A DNA stretch of 64,000 bases from NCBI RefSeq assembly GCF_020532555.1, contig NZ_JAJBBR010000005.1, positions 412,128 through 476,127 of the forward strand. The letters are read 5' to 3'. Each line of letters starts with the position of its first letter. Position 1 is the first letter of the stretch. Shown here piece by piece: positions 55,075 through 62,804 of this stretch. Both the position numbers and the translations under genes were made by a program. The DNA is from Microvirga lenta (GTDB lineage Bacteria; Pseudomonadota; Alphaproteobacteria; Rhizobiales; Beijerinckiaceae). The notes under the pieces were generated by a model, which searched no databases, was not told the origin of the DNA, and saw only the letters and a list, made by a program, of their open reading frames with translations.

Positions 55075-55725
55075 ATGTCCGCTCAAGCGATCCTCGACCT
55101 CCCGGTTCGACGCTCCGGCCGCCGGCCCTCGTCGCGCCGGACGCAGAGGAGTCAGGCGACCCCGGTCACCCGCAACGGCCTCATCGCCGATTTCCTGGCG
55201 ATCTGCGAGCTCGACCCCGAGGTGGAGGCCCTGCGCGCCCAAGCCGAGACCGCCGAGTTCGACGTCGGAGACGGCATCATCGGGCATGTGGCCGATTTCG
55301 AGATCGTCAGGGACGGCACCCCCCATCTCGTGGACGTGGTCACGGACGACGATCTCATCAACCATCCCATGCGGGCGGCCGCCCTTCACGGCATCGCCTC
55401 CGCGGATGGACGCCCCTTCGTCATCGAGACGGCGGCGAGCATCCGCGCAGAGCCGCGCTTCACCACGGTCCGCCTCATCATGGCCTGCAAGCGCACGCCT
55501 GTGACCGCCGGCGACCGGGTCCGCATCCTGCATCAGCTCGACGAGAGCGGAGCCATGCGGCTGGTGGACTGCGCCAGCGCGGTCATGAACACCGCCGACG
55601 GCGTCGCGGCCGTGCTGGCTCTCGCCTGCGAGGGACTGATCGCGGTCGACATCAGCCGCCCGATCCTTCCGGAAACGCAGGTCAGGCGTCGGCGCCTGCC
55701 CTATTCGGATCCGTTCGGCTTCTAG
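55075..55725 (+). CDS. TnsA-like protein with degenerate nuclease motif
   Basis: A 216-residue protein of TnsA-like layout. The N-terminal part (about 35-130) has the restriction-endonuclease fold pattern IADFLAICELDPEVEALRAQ, then HVADFEIVRDGTPHLVDVVTDDD, which corresponds to the TnsA strand pair. The Asp of the PD motif survives as D74, but the expected E-x-K is D87-V-V. The C-terminal part (about 145-205) looks like a winged helix ending EGLIAVDISRPILPETQVRRR. It may have lost catalysis and act in binding DNA. GGAGAAC precedes ATG 55075, and a LexA box lies upstream. Confidence 0.55.
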   Translation: MSAQAILDLPVRRSGRRPSSRRTQRSQATPVTRNGLIADFLAICELDPEVEALRAQAETAEFDVGDGIIGHVADFEIVRDGTPHLVDVVTDDDLINHPMRAAALHGIASADGRPFVIETAASIRAEPRFTTVRLIMACKRTPVTAGDRVRILHQLDESGAMRLVDCASAVMNTADGVAAVLALACEGLIAVDISRPILPETQVRRRRLPYSDPFGF

Positions 55726-55737
55726 AGCGGCCTCAAG

Positions 55738-56736
55738 TCACGAGCGGGCGTGACGCTCCACAGCCTCTCCGAGCAGCGACCGCACGATGGCGCGGACCGC
55801 GTCGGACGTATTGTCCTGCGAGAACTTGGCCTCGATCTCGTCGCGGACGATGGAGCCGTCGCCGCTGCGCTTCAGCTCGGTCGGCGACTCGGCCTGGAGC
55901 AGGGTCACGAAGGCGCTCTCGACCTCGCGCGCGACCGCCGAGCCGTCGGCCGCATCGACGACACGGCCCGTCAGGTCGAACACGTTGGCCTCGAAGGGGA
56001 GCGGCTGCGCTTCGAGCGCACCGCTGCCGTCCAGGATCCACGCGCGGGGAACGTGATCGACGAGATCCACCGATTGCCGGGTGATGTTGCCGGGATTGAG
56101 CCAGCGGGTGCGCCCCGCCTGCACCGACTTCTGCGTCTTGTGAATGTGTCCGTTGACGAGAACGTCGCACCCCTCGACGGCAAAAGGCGGGACCGCCCCG
56201 GGATAGCCGCCCTCGAAGGCGATGTCGTGATGCGTGAACCAGGCCTGCAGATCGAGGCCGGAGAAAGACCCGCGCACATCGGTCGGAATGGCTTGGCCAT
56301 AGGGCGTCATGCCGACACCCAACCGGCGTTCCTCCAGCTGGACCTCGACCACGGGCGCCGAGGCGGCAACGACGTCGACCACGTCGCACAGACCCAGCAG
56401 AGCCAGCGTATCGCCGTCGGTCAGGGTCGTATGCTGAATGTCGTGATTGCCCACATTGACGATGGGCCGGTGCCGGAAACCCTTCAGCGTCCGGATAAGC
56501 TGGTTCTTCAGCGCCTCGTCCGTCTCGACGGGCCGGTCGAACAGGTCGCCGAGGATGACGACCGCCAGCCCGCGTTCGTTGGCGATCCCGACGCAGCGCT
56601 CGAGCTTAGTCAAAACCGGGAGCGGCCATTGGAGATCCTTGCGCCGGCCCGGACGGCGGGATCCCACGTGGGGATCCCCGATCACGAGAAGGCCATTGCA
56701 GGCGATGGGCTTCAGCTGTTCTCCGGACAGGATCAT
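55738..56736 (-). CDS. SbcD/Mre11-like metallophosphoesterase
   Basis: A 332-residue calcineurin-like phosphoesterase with all metal motifs: GDPHVGS near 19-25, GDLFDRP near 62-68, GNHDIQH near 94-100, THHDIAFEG near 164-172 and GHIHKT near 194-199. This set matches the DNA nuclease SbcD/Mre11. About 130 residues follow the last motif, shorter than in typical SbcD. ATG 56736 overlaps the stop of the permuted ATPase gene (ATGA 56733-56736). The coupled pair strongly suggests a Mre11-Rad50-like nuclease complex acting on DNA ends. Confidence 0.85.
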   Translation of the reverse strand: MILSGEQLKPIACNGLLVIGDPHVGSRRPGRRKDLQWPLPVLTKLERCVGIANERGLAVVILGDLFDRPVETDEALKNQLIRTLKGFRHRPIVNVGNHDIQHTTLTDGDTLALLGLCDVVDVVAASAPVVEVQLEERRLGVGMTPYGQAIPTDVRGSFSGLDLQAWFTHHDIAFEGGYPGAVPPFAVEGCDVLVNGHIHKTQKSVQAGRTRWLNPGNITRQSVDLVDHVPRAWILDGSGALEAQPLPFEANVFDLTGRVVDAADGSAVAREVESAFVTLLQAESPTELKRSGDGSIVRDEIEAKFSQDNTSDAVRAIVRSLLGEAVERHARS

Positions 56737-58553
56737 GCGGTCAGTCGCTCCACCGTTGAATGGGCGTGATGGTTCAACAGGCTTTCGGCATTCACGGGCG
56801 AGCCGCAGGTCGGGCAAAGCCCGCCTGTCTCCTCGACGAGCCGTGCCATCTCGGCCTGGATCGATTCCAAGCCGAGGCCGATCTGCGCCAGCCGCTCCCG
56901 TGCGAGCGCGGCAGCGCTGCGGGTTTCCACCAGCCGGGACAGGATGTTTTGGGCCGGCGCCGTCTTTTCAAGAGGCGGCGCGGCTTCCGGCATGGCGCGC
57001 AGCGCATCGAGGCGCGCCCGGCTGCGGGCCAGCGCTTCCGCCGCCTGGACGACTTGCCGCCCGATGCGCTCGCGCTCGCGGGAACGCTCCAGATTGCTGG
57101 CAAGCCTGGCAAGGCGCTCCGGCTCGGGCAGTTGCGCGGTCGCCTGCGCCCGCGCCTGCACCCGAGCCAGCTTCTCTCGAAGTTGCGCCAGTGAGATCGC
57201 GCAATCCCGCATCTGCTGCAGACGTGCGTCGGCAGCCTTGATCTCCGTCGCCTGATCGCGGGCGGCAGCAAGCCTCTTCTTCAGCAGGTCGAGCTCTTCG
57301 AACCCTTCGAGCGCCTCGGTCAGCCCGATCAGCTCCCGCTCACCGGTGCGGACGAACGTGTTGTCCCGAGTGCAGCGCTCGCGATGAATGACGAGCATAT
57401 CGCGGATGTAGCTCGCCTCCTGACCGATGGAGAGCACCGCCGACCGGCGCGAGGCGGTCTCGCCCAAGAGGAAGACCGGGAATTTCTGATGCGCGATATG
57501 AACGTCGAGTTCCTCCACCTTTCTGATCTGGAAGAGGTCCGCCACCCAGTCCGGCACGGCCCGGCCGCCGGTTTCGTAGCGCATGCCCTGCTCTTCGACC
57601 ACGGATCCATCCGCCTCGTGCAACGACCACACGTTGACCGGCGTACGGCGCGGCTGGCGCGTAAAGCGCAGAATGCGTCGTCCCGCGACGCCGATCTCGA
57701 CCAGAGCGGACTTCGCGCCGGCCCGCACGAGACTGTCGCGCGCTTCGCCATAGAACACGGCGCGCAGGGCACGAATGAAGGTCGACTTGCCGCGATTGTT
57801 CGGACCGATCAGCGCATTCACGCCGGGACTCAGATGCAGCGTGGCATCCTTGTAGGCCTGAACGTTGACCAGTCGGATGAAGCGCAGGCCCGGCCGCACG
57901 TCGTCCCATGCGGCGCTGCAATCCGCAGACTGCACGCCGACTCCGTTCAGTGGCTCGCCCGTGATCCGCGCAATGTGAAACTGTCCGGAAAACTGCGACA
58001 GGTCGTGGTGGGATACCGCGAGGCATTGGACGCCGAGGCGCGCAGCACCGTCCTCCAGAACCCGATAGAAGGAGGAGACGCGGTCGGGTGCAATCCAGCA
58101 ATCCGCCTCGTCGAGAGCAAGGAACCGCGCGACGTCCGCCTTCACCACGGCGATCAGGCGCAAGGCCATGCCGACGACGTTGGTGAGCGCTCCGCCATTG
58201 TCCTCCAGCACGTCCTCCAGGGTCCCGTCCGGCCGGGCGACACAGATATCGAGGGAGGCAAGACCCCGCTCCGTCGAGAGGTCGAGAGCGACGGGTTTTT
58301 CGCCAGGCAGGACCTCCTGCACCAGGGCGGTCAGCAGCGTCTCGAAAGCGGCCAGGTTGCGCCGGTTGGCGCTGCCATGCACCGCCTCGATGAAAGCCTC
58401 GACCTCGTCCTTTACGGCAAGGCGCCCCTTGGCGAACTCGATCTCCCGCCTCAGCTCTTCGACACGCGCCTTGGCGGCATCGCGGCGTCCTTCGAGACGC
58501 GCAATCGACGCCTCGATCCGCGTCACCTCGTGATCGACGGCATCGGCACGCAT
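56733..58553 (-). CDS. Circularly permuted SbcC/Rad50-like ATPase
   Basis: A 606-residue protein whose parts are those of SbcC/Rad50, but in a new order. It begins with a coiled-coil stretch (1-60), then a signature-like NGGALTNVVGMALRL (119-133), Walker B FLALDEAD (144-151) and an H-loop AVSHHD (179-184). After that come the start of an ABC head (FIRLVNVQAYKD, 225-236) with Walker A GPNNRGKST (250-258), a long coiled coil (about 410-575) and a zinc-hook pair CPTC at 580-583 close to the end. Canonical Rad50 has Walker A, coil, hook, coil, signature, Walker B. The frame is open throughout. It overlaps both neighbours. Confidence 0.85.
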   Translation of the reverse strand: MRADAVDHEVTRIEASIARLEGRRDAAKARVEELRREIEFAKGRLAVKDEVEAFIEAVHGSANRRNLAAFETLLTALVQEVLPGEKPVALDLSTERGLASLDICVARPDGTLEDVLEDNGGALTNVVGMALRLIAVVKADVARFLALDEADCWIAPDRVSSFYRVLEDGAARLGVQCLAVSHHDLSQFSGQFHIARITGEPLNGVGVQSADCSAAWDDVRPGLRFIRLVNVQAYKDATLHLSPGVNALIGPNNRGKSTFIRALRAVFYGEARDSLVRAGAKSALVEIGVAGRRILRFTRQPRRTPVNVWSLHEADGSVVEEQGMRYETGGRAVPDWVADLFQIRKVEELDVHIAHQKFPVFLLGETASRRSAVLSIGQEASYIRDMLVIHRERCTRDNTFVRTGERELIGLTEALEGFEELDLLKKRLAAARDQATEIKAADARLQQMRDCAISLAQLREKLARVQARAQATAQLPEPERLARLASNLERSRERERIGRQVVQAAEALARSRARLDALRAMPEAAPPLEKTAPAQNILSRLVETRSAAALARERLAQIGLGLESIQAEMARLVEETGGLCPTCGSPVNAESLLNHHAHSTVERLTA

Positions 58554-58849
58554 CAGCGCTCGCCTCCAAGCTGCTTCAGCCGCGCTTCGATGTCCCGCAG
58601 CGCTGCTCCGAACTCCTCCACGCGCTTGGCATTCTGCGCGGACGCGTCCTCGATCAACTGCCGGATCGCCGCTTCGTCATCCGTTCCGAACTCCGCCCGC
58701 GCGTGCTCGCGCGCCTGCTCGAGCTCCCGTGTCAGGCGCTCCACCTCGCCCTCCGCACGGATGCGCTCCGCCCGCAGCTTCTCGAATGTCGAGCGCATCT
58801 CCTCGAGCCGCCTGAGGTTGTCGGATTCCAGGCGCGTCAGGTTAGTCAT
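58553..58849 (-). CDS. Small coiled-coil protein upstream of the permuted ATPase
   Basis: A 98-residue charged protein predicted to be almost entirely coiled coil (MTNLTRLESDNLRRLEEMRSTF, then RAEGEVERLTRELEQAREHARA and EFGAALRDIEARLKQLGG). It has no other motif. The stop overlaps the ATPase start (TGATG), so it is the first gene of a coupled three-gene unit. It could be a detached piece of the coiled-coil arm or a regulator of the complex. The start is uncertain: ATG 58870 adds seven residues but its ribosome-binding site is too close. Confidence 0.7.
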   Translation of the reverse strand: MTNLTRLESDNLRRLEEMRSTFEKLRAERIRAEGEVERLTRELEQAREHARAEFGTDDEAAIRQLIEDASAQNAKRVEEFGAALRDIEARLKQLGGER

Positions 58850-59027
58850 GTCGCGAGAACTCCACTGCATTCCTAGGACCCAGATTCAATCAAGCTGGGC
58901 CGTTTCTTCTGGCGAGACCTTCGCCTCAATTTCGGCCGGATGATAGTCGATTTCTTCAATCCTGACGCCCCTTCCCCCACATAGTGGCCGTTACTCCAAG
59001 ATTACAGTCCGGAAGCTCACCGTTTGC

Positions 59028-59067
59028 TTGACACGGGGCGCGCTCGCGTTATGTTCTTGTTTTGTTC
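59028..59067 (+). promoter_or_regulatory. Promoter and LexA box in the shared divergent region
   Basis: TTGACA (59028-59033), a 16-base spacer and TATGTT (59050-59055) form a strong promoter reading toward the 59137 gene. The LexA box GTTC-TTGTTTT-GTTC at 59053-59067 overlaps its -10 and start. The box is also 204 bases from the start of the divergent coiled-coil gene and could act on both sides. Confidence 0.8.
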
Positions 59068-59136
59068 CAGTTGCGTTAGATGCATTCGAGATTTGGCGGC
59101 AATGAGGCGGGATGAACCCGCTGGAGGAATGTCGGC

Positions 59137-59742
59137 ATGATGGCGACGGCGGCGGAGCGTCCGATCTTCGAGAACGAGGAATGGCTCGTGACGGAGAGCG
59201 GCCTCGAACACAAAATGACAGGCTACTTCATCGAGCGCGAAAGCTTGGCCAATCGCCGCAGCGACGGCCTCTGGACGTGGCCGATGCAGATGGCGGAGAA
59301 GAGCTGGTGCGCCATGCCGCTTTTCGCGGAAGCCTTCTCCTGCGCCGCCTCCGTCTATGAGGTCGAGACCGGAACCGATCTCGCGCAGACATTCAGGCTG
59401 GCCCGCAGCGAGATTTCCGCGTGGCCGGACGGGGCGAAGCCGAATGGAAATCCGGCTCCGCGGATGCTGGGGACCTTGCAGTCGAAGGATCCGAATCCCA
59501 TCTTATGGGAGCCGGAGCGCACTGAAAAAGCCTCGAGAGATCAAGGCTTCCAAGCTCCAGGCGAGAACCCGCGCAGACATGCCCCGACGGGCGCGCGGGC
59601 GCTTTCTGCGAACGCCCGTCTGCGCGAGACGCAGGTGGGCATGGTGAGGGCCACGGCCCTCCCGTGGCGGACATCGCATCGTCTTCAACGAACCGGAACG
59701 AAGCTCGTGCGGCTGCTCCAGGCAGCCTGGAGCATAAGGTGA
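59137..59742 (+). CDS. Unknown protein, first gene of an SOS-type operon
   Basis: A 201-residue open frame starting MATAAERPIFENEEWLVTESG after GGAGGAA at the right distance. Residues 1-110 have an ordinary composition with beta-strand-like segments such as GYFIERESLANRRS and CAASVYEVETGTDLAQTF. From about 120 on it becomes rich in Arg, Pro and Ala, and this part may be an out-of-frame tail after a shift. I do not recognise a family. It lies 70 bases after a LexA-controlled promoter, followed by two more small genes. Confidence 0.5.
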   Translation: MMATAAERPIFENEEWLVTESGLEHKMTGYFIERESLANRRSDGLWTWPMQMAEKSWCAMPLFAEAFSCAASVYEVETGTDLAQTFRLARSEISAWPDGAKPNGNPAPRMLGTLQSKDPNPILWEPERTEKASRDQGFQAPGENPRRHAPTGARALSANARLRETQVGMVRATALPWRTSHRLQRTGTKLVRLLQAAWSIR

Positions 59743-59747
59743 ATCCA

Positions 59748-60146
59748 ATGCCCAGCTTGGGATTCGAAGGATGGAACAGCTTTGGCCCGAGCGGTGATGA
59801 TGCGGCAGGCCACGAGCCCGAGACCGCGGACGAATTCGCGCAGCAGGTGATCCACGCGATCTGCCATGCCAGCGTGACCGCATCGGTCGGCCGCCGTACC
59901 TATGAGCGTTGCCTGCGGGCGCTGGCCTTCGGCTCGACCACACGGCTCGGCTTCCGGCATCCCGGCAAGGCCGATGCCATCGACCTGGTCTGGCGCGAGC
60001 GGAACCGCCTTTACGACGAATACCTCGCGAGCCCCGACAAGCTTGCCTATCTGGCGACGCTTCCCTGGGTGGGGCCCGTGACGAAACACTCCCTGGCTCG
60101 CCGGCTCGGCCTACTCGCCGAGCATGAGCATCGGGCCGTGGCTTGA
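59748..60146 (+). CDS. Unknown protein with helix-hairpin-helix-like motif
   Basis: A 132-residue protein. The central part is helical (FAQQVIHAICHASVTASVGRRTYERCLRALAFGS), and LAYLATLPWVGPVTKHSLARRLGLL near 105-130 has the form of a helix-hairpin-helix DNA-binding motif (LPWVGPVT as the hairpin). A role in DNA binding is inferred. AAGGTG lies 6 bases before ATG 59748. It starts 6 bases after the preceding frame. Confidence 0.65.
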   Translation: MPSLGFEGWNSFGPSGDDAAGHEPETADEFAQQVIHAICHASVTASVGRRTYERCLRALAFGSTTRLGFRHPGKADAIDLVWRERNRLYDEYLASPDKLAYLATLPWVGPVTKHSLARRLGLLAEHEHRAVA

Positions 60147-60181
60147 ACCGCAAGAAGAACGACAAGAAGAGGTGTCATCGA

Positions 60182-60457
60182 ATGTCTAAAGTCCGTGCAA
60201 GCAATGTCGGCTTCTGCGTCGTCGACAGCAACGCCGATGTGATCGCAGACAACCTGGTCCACCGCATCCGCGAGGCCGCCGCCGAGATGGAGAGCCAGGT
60301 CAACCGCCTCTACCGCGGTCGACAGGCGTACGATCTCAACGAGGGCTCCAGGCAGGATCTCGAAAAGGCGATCGAGCGGCTGAACTACATGGCAAAGACC
60401 CTGCGCGACGTTCAGAGCGAGCAGAGCCAGGTGGTCTATCTGCAGGCTGCCGAGTAA
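60182..60457 (+). CDS. Small unknown protein, last gene of the SOS-type operon
   Basis: A 91-residue protein starting MSKVRASNVGFCVVDSNADV, then a mostly helical charged part with IREAAAEMESQVNRLYRGRQAYDLNEGSRQDLEKAIERLNYMAKTLRDVQ. No known family is evident. AGAGGTG lies 7 bases before ATG 60182; a TTG at 60143 overlapping the previous stop is also in frame. A terminator follows 23 bases after the stop. Confidence 0.7.
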   Translation: MSKVRASNVGFCVVDSNADVIADNLVHRIREAAAEMESQVNRLYRGRQAYDLNEGSRQDLEKAIERLNYMAKTLRDVQSEQSQVVYLQAAE

Positions 60458-60480
60458 CCAGCAGACGATGAACGACACAA

Positions 60481-60513
60481 GGGAGCGGTGAGCATAATCA
60501 CCGCTCCCTTTTT
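60481..60513 (+). terminator. Rho-independent terminator of the SOS-type operon
   Basis: GGGAGCGGTG (60481-60490) and CACCGCTCCC (60499-60508) form a perfect 10-bp stem, followed by TTTTT to 60513. It closes the 59137-60457 unit. Confidence 0.9.
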
Positions 60514-60618
60514 GCTGTCCGCTCTCCGCACCTCGCCCGCATCATCGGCTGTCGCGCCGTCGCAGGCGATCGGGTAGGCTTCGGCATTCAGCAGCGACAA
60601 TCATCGGGAGGATGCCGA

Positions 60619-61032
60619 ATGCCACAGCTGAACGGGGTTTTGGAAACGGCTCTCTATGTCGACGATCTCTCGCGCGCCCGGGAGTTCTACGAAGGCATCC
60701 TGCACCTCAAGCCCGTCTATTCCGATCAGCGCCTATGCGCCTTCGATGTCGCCGGCAAAAGCATTCTCCTGCTGTTCAAGCGCGGTGCCTCGACCGAACT
60801 CATGCGGATGCCGGGCGGCACGATCCCGCCGCATGACGGCAGCGGTCCGCTCCATATCGCCTTGGCGGTCGCGCCGGATGATCTCGCTGCCTGGGAGGAG
60901 CACCTGTCGGCCAGGGATGTGACGATCGAGGGCCGCACGAAGTGGTCCCGCGGCGGCGAGAGCATCTATTTCCGCGACCCGGACGGGCATCTGCTGGAAC
61001 TTGCGACGCCGGGGCTCTGGCCCACCTATTGA
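60619..61032 (+). CDS. VOC family protein (glyoxalase-like)
   Basis: A 137-residue vicinal-oxygen-chelate protein. The first half contains ALYVDDLSRAREFYEGILHLKPVYSDQRLCAFDVAG, and the second LHIALAVAPDDLAAWEEHLSARDVTIEG and ends IYFRDPDGHLLELATPGLW. Possible metal ligands are His near 76 and Glu near 129. Similar proteins are lyases, dioxygenases or drug-resistance proteins; no more can be said. GGAGGATG before ATG 60619 is clear. It lies between two SOS-type units but has no LexA box of its own. Confidence 0.85.
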   Translation: MPQLNGVLETALYVDDLSRAREFYEGILHLKPVYSDQRLCAFDVAGKSILLLFKRGASTELMRMPGGTIPPHDGSGPLHIALAVAPDDLAAWEEHLSARDVTIEGRTKWSRGGESIYFRDPDGHLLELATPGLWPTY

Positions 61033-61072
61033 GACCAGGCATGCCGCCGTCGCTTCGCTTGCAAATTATTGC

Positions 61073-61087
61073 GAACAAATGTAGAAC
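61073..61087 (+). promoter_or_regulatory. LexA box upstream of ssb
   Basis: GAAC-AAATGTA-GAAC at 61073-61087 is an exact match, 101 bases before the ssb start. TTGCAA at 61059-61064 and TAGAAC at 61082-61087, 17 bases apart, could be the promoter that the box overlaps. SOS control of ssb is known in related bacteria. Confidence 0.8.
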
Positions 61088-61187
61088 ATGAAGCGATGCC
61101 CCTGTCGGGGCAGGAGAGCGTAAACGGACCCGGGCGAGGCTGGTCGAGGACCAGCGGCAGGCTCGGGAGAGATGAGGAGAGGCTCCG

Positions 61188-61691
61188 ATGGCGGGCAGCG
61201 TGAACAAAGTGATCCTTGTGGGGAATCTGGGGCGTGACCCGGAGGTGCGGCGGCTGAACTCGGGCGAGCCGGTAGTGAACCTTCGCATTGCCACGTCTGA
61301 GACGTGGAAGGACAAGGCCTCGGGCGAGCGCAAGGAGAAGACCGAGTGGCACTCGGTGGTGATTTTCAACGAGAACCTGGCGCGGGTGGCGGAGCAGTAC
61401 CTGAAGAAGGGCTCGAAGGTGTACATCGAGGGCCAGCTTCAGACGCGCAAGTGGCAGGACCAGCAGGGTCAGGAGAAGTACACGACCGAGATCGTGCTGC
61501 AGCGCTTCCGGGGCGAGTTGACGATCCTGGACAGCCGCGGCGGGGGCGGGGCGTCCGAGTACGGCGACGACGAGCCGGGCCAGATCAGAAGCGGCGGAGA
61601 CTTCGGACGGTCCTCCCCGATGGAAAGACGGCCGGAGCCGGCGAGCAGCGGATCGCGCTACAACGATCTCGACGACGATATCCCGTTCTAG
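61188..61691 (+). CDS. ssb: Single-stranded DNA-binding protein
   Basis: A 167-residue SSB. The OB-fold covers about 1-110 ([34 protein letters not shown], then [38 protein letters not shown]), then a glycine-rich linker and the acidic tip DDDIPF that binds repair and replication partners. It coats single-stranded DNA as a tetramer. It has its own LexA box and terminator. It may serve the neighbouring recombination genes, or it may be the cell's general SSB. Confidence 0.96.
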   Translation: MAGSVNKVILVGNLGRDPEVRRLNSGEPVVNLRIATSETWKDKASGERKEKTEWHSVVIFNENLARVAEQYLKKGSKVYIEGQLQTRKWQDQQGQEKYTTEIVLQRFRGELTILDSRGGGGASEYGDDEPGQIRSGGDFGRSSPMERRPEPASSGSRYNDLDDDIPF

Positions 61692-61722
61692 TCCAGGTTA
61701 TTCTTGGAAACCCTACTTTTGG

Positions 61723-61751
61723 AAATCCGGGTCTCAGCACCCGGATTTTTT
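61723..61751 (+). terminator. Terminator of ssb
   Basis: AAATCCGGGT (61723-61732) pairs with ACCCGGATTT (61739-61748), with a 6-base loop and a run of six T ending at 61751. It is 31 bases after the ssb stop. Confidence 0.9.
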
Positions 61752-61766
61752 GCATTCGGAGAGGGC

Positions 61767-62675
61767 CTAGAAATCGACCTGGGTCTTCCCCCCGGCTTCG
61801 CGCGATCGCTGAGCCCGCTCGATCTCCCGCAACCTGCGCGCCCTCTCCTGCAGCTCGTCCCGGCTCGGCAGCCACCAGCCGCGGCTCTCCCTCAGCTCAA
61901 GCCCCTCCCCTTCGGGAGCAGGTTTGGTGCTGTAGACTTCCTGCAGCCATGGCATACGCCACCTGGCCCAGACATAGCCTGACAAATTCCCCTGCAGGTG
62001 GGGATAGAACTCCCTGACCGCCTCGTCCCTCACCCCCTCGTCGATCTCCTCGAATACGACCACGCCCCAGGCCGGAGTCGAGACCGGACGCTCGAGAGGC
62101 GGGAGATCGTCGCCAGGCACGGGATAGCGCCTGCGGCGGCGCTCGGCCTGGACGCGATCGGATGCGCCGGAGGGGCGGCTCTTCTGCTCCTCCCGCCGCC
62201 TTCTCCTGGCCTCGGGTTCATTGCGCCGCGCGGCCTCCTCGATCTCCGGCCAGCGCCTGCGCAATTCCTCGTAGGAGCGGAACGGCACGCGCCAGATCCT
62301 GTTCGCGGAGTCCCACCACGCCCAGGGAATCGTCCGCATGATCTCCACGACCGTGCGGGAATAGGGTGTGCGAACCTGCAGGTCGTCTTGGGCGGCGAGA
62401 TAGGGGCTGGTCAGCGGATCGAAGATGAACGCATCGCGTCCCTTGGCATCCGCATGGCGGTCCAGCGCTTCCAGCTCCTGGGACATCCAGGCGTCGAGCC
62501 GGCGGACGGCTGTCGTTCCCGGAACGAACCAGCGCTCCTCCGCCCCGCGCCAGCGGGCTCGTGGGAAACTCTCCTTGAAGCGCCGCACCAGATCCCGGTC
62601 ATAGGGAAAGGACGCGAAGGCTCCGGGCCGGTCTCCGTCGGCTGGCGTCACCTGAAATGCGGACGAAAGCTCCAT
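61767..62675 (-). CDS. Protein with two HARP-like repeats
   Basis: A 302-residue protein. The segments FASFPYDRDLVRRFKESFPRARWRGAEERWFVPG (about 21-54) and VRTPYSRTVVEIMRTIPWAWWDSANRIWRVPF (about 100-131) are two copies of the SMARCAL1 HARP-type pattern, where W-x-x-x-x-x-x-W ends the unit. HARP domains help helicases rewind or bind forked DNA. There is no helicase domain. An arginine-rich stretch (about 150-185) and a tail with conserved tryptophans follow. A LexA-like box lies 87 bases upstream. A DNA-repair role is inferred. Confidence 0.6.
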   Translation of the reverse strand: MELSSAFQVTPADGDRPGAFASFPYDRDLVRRFKESFPRARWRGAEERWFVPGTTAVRRLDAWMSQELEALDRHADAKGRDAFIFDPLTSPYLAAQDDLQVRTPYSRTVVEIMRTIPWAWWDSANRIWRVPFRSYEELRRRWPEIEEAARRNEPEARRRRREEQKSRPSGASDRVQAERRRRRYPVPGDDLPPLERPVSTPAWGVVVFEEIDEGVRDEAVREFYPHLQGNLSGYVWARWRMPWLQEVYSTKPAPEGEGLELRESRGWWLPSRDELQERARRLREIERAQRSREAGGKTQVDF

Positions 62676-62761
62676 CGGTCGGTTCCATCGGCGGACTGCT
62701 CACCGGCATCCGCCTTACGACAACCGCAACATCCGAAACTTTGATCCCGATCCGCCGGTTG

Positions 62762-62776
62762 GAACCGCCTGCGAAC
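62762..62776. promoter_or_regulatory. LexA-like box between the HARP-like and CoA-binding genes
   Basis: GAAC-CGCCTGC-GAAC at 62762-62776 fits the box, but its centre is GC-rich, unlike the AT-rich centres of the boxes at 54783, 54978 and 59053. It lies between divergent genes, 87 bases from the HARP-like start and 29 from the CoA-binding start. Confidence 0.45.
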
Positions 62777-62804
62777 CGAGACGATTGGTGAGGCGGAGGG
62801 TGCC

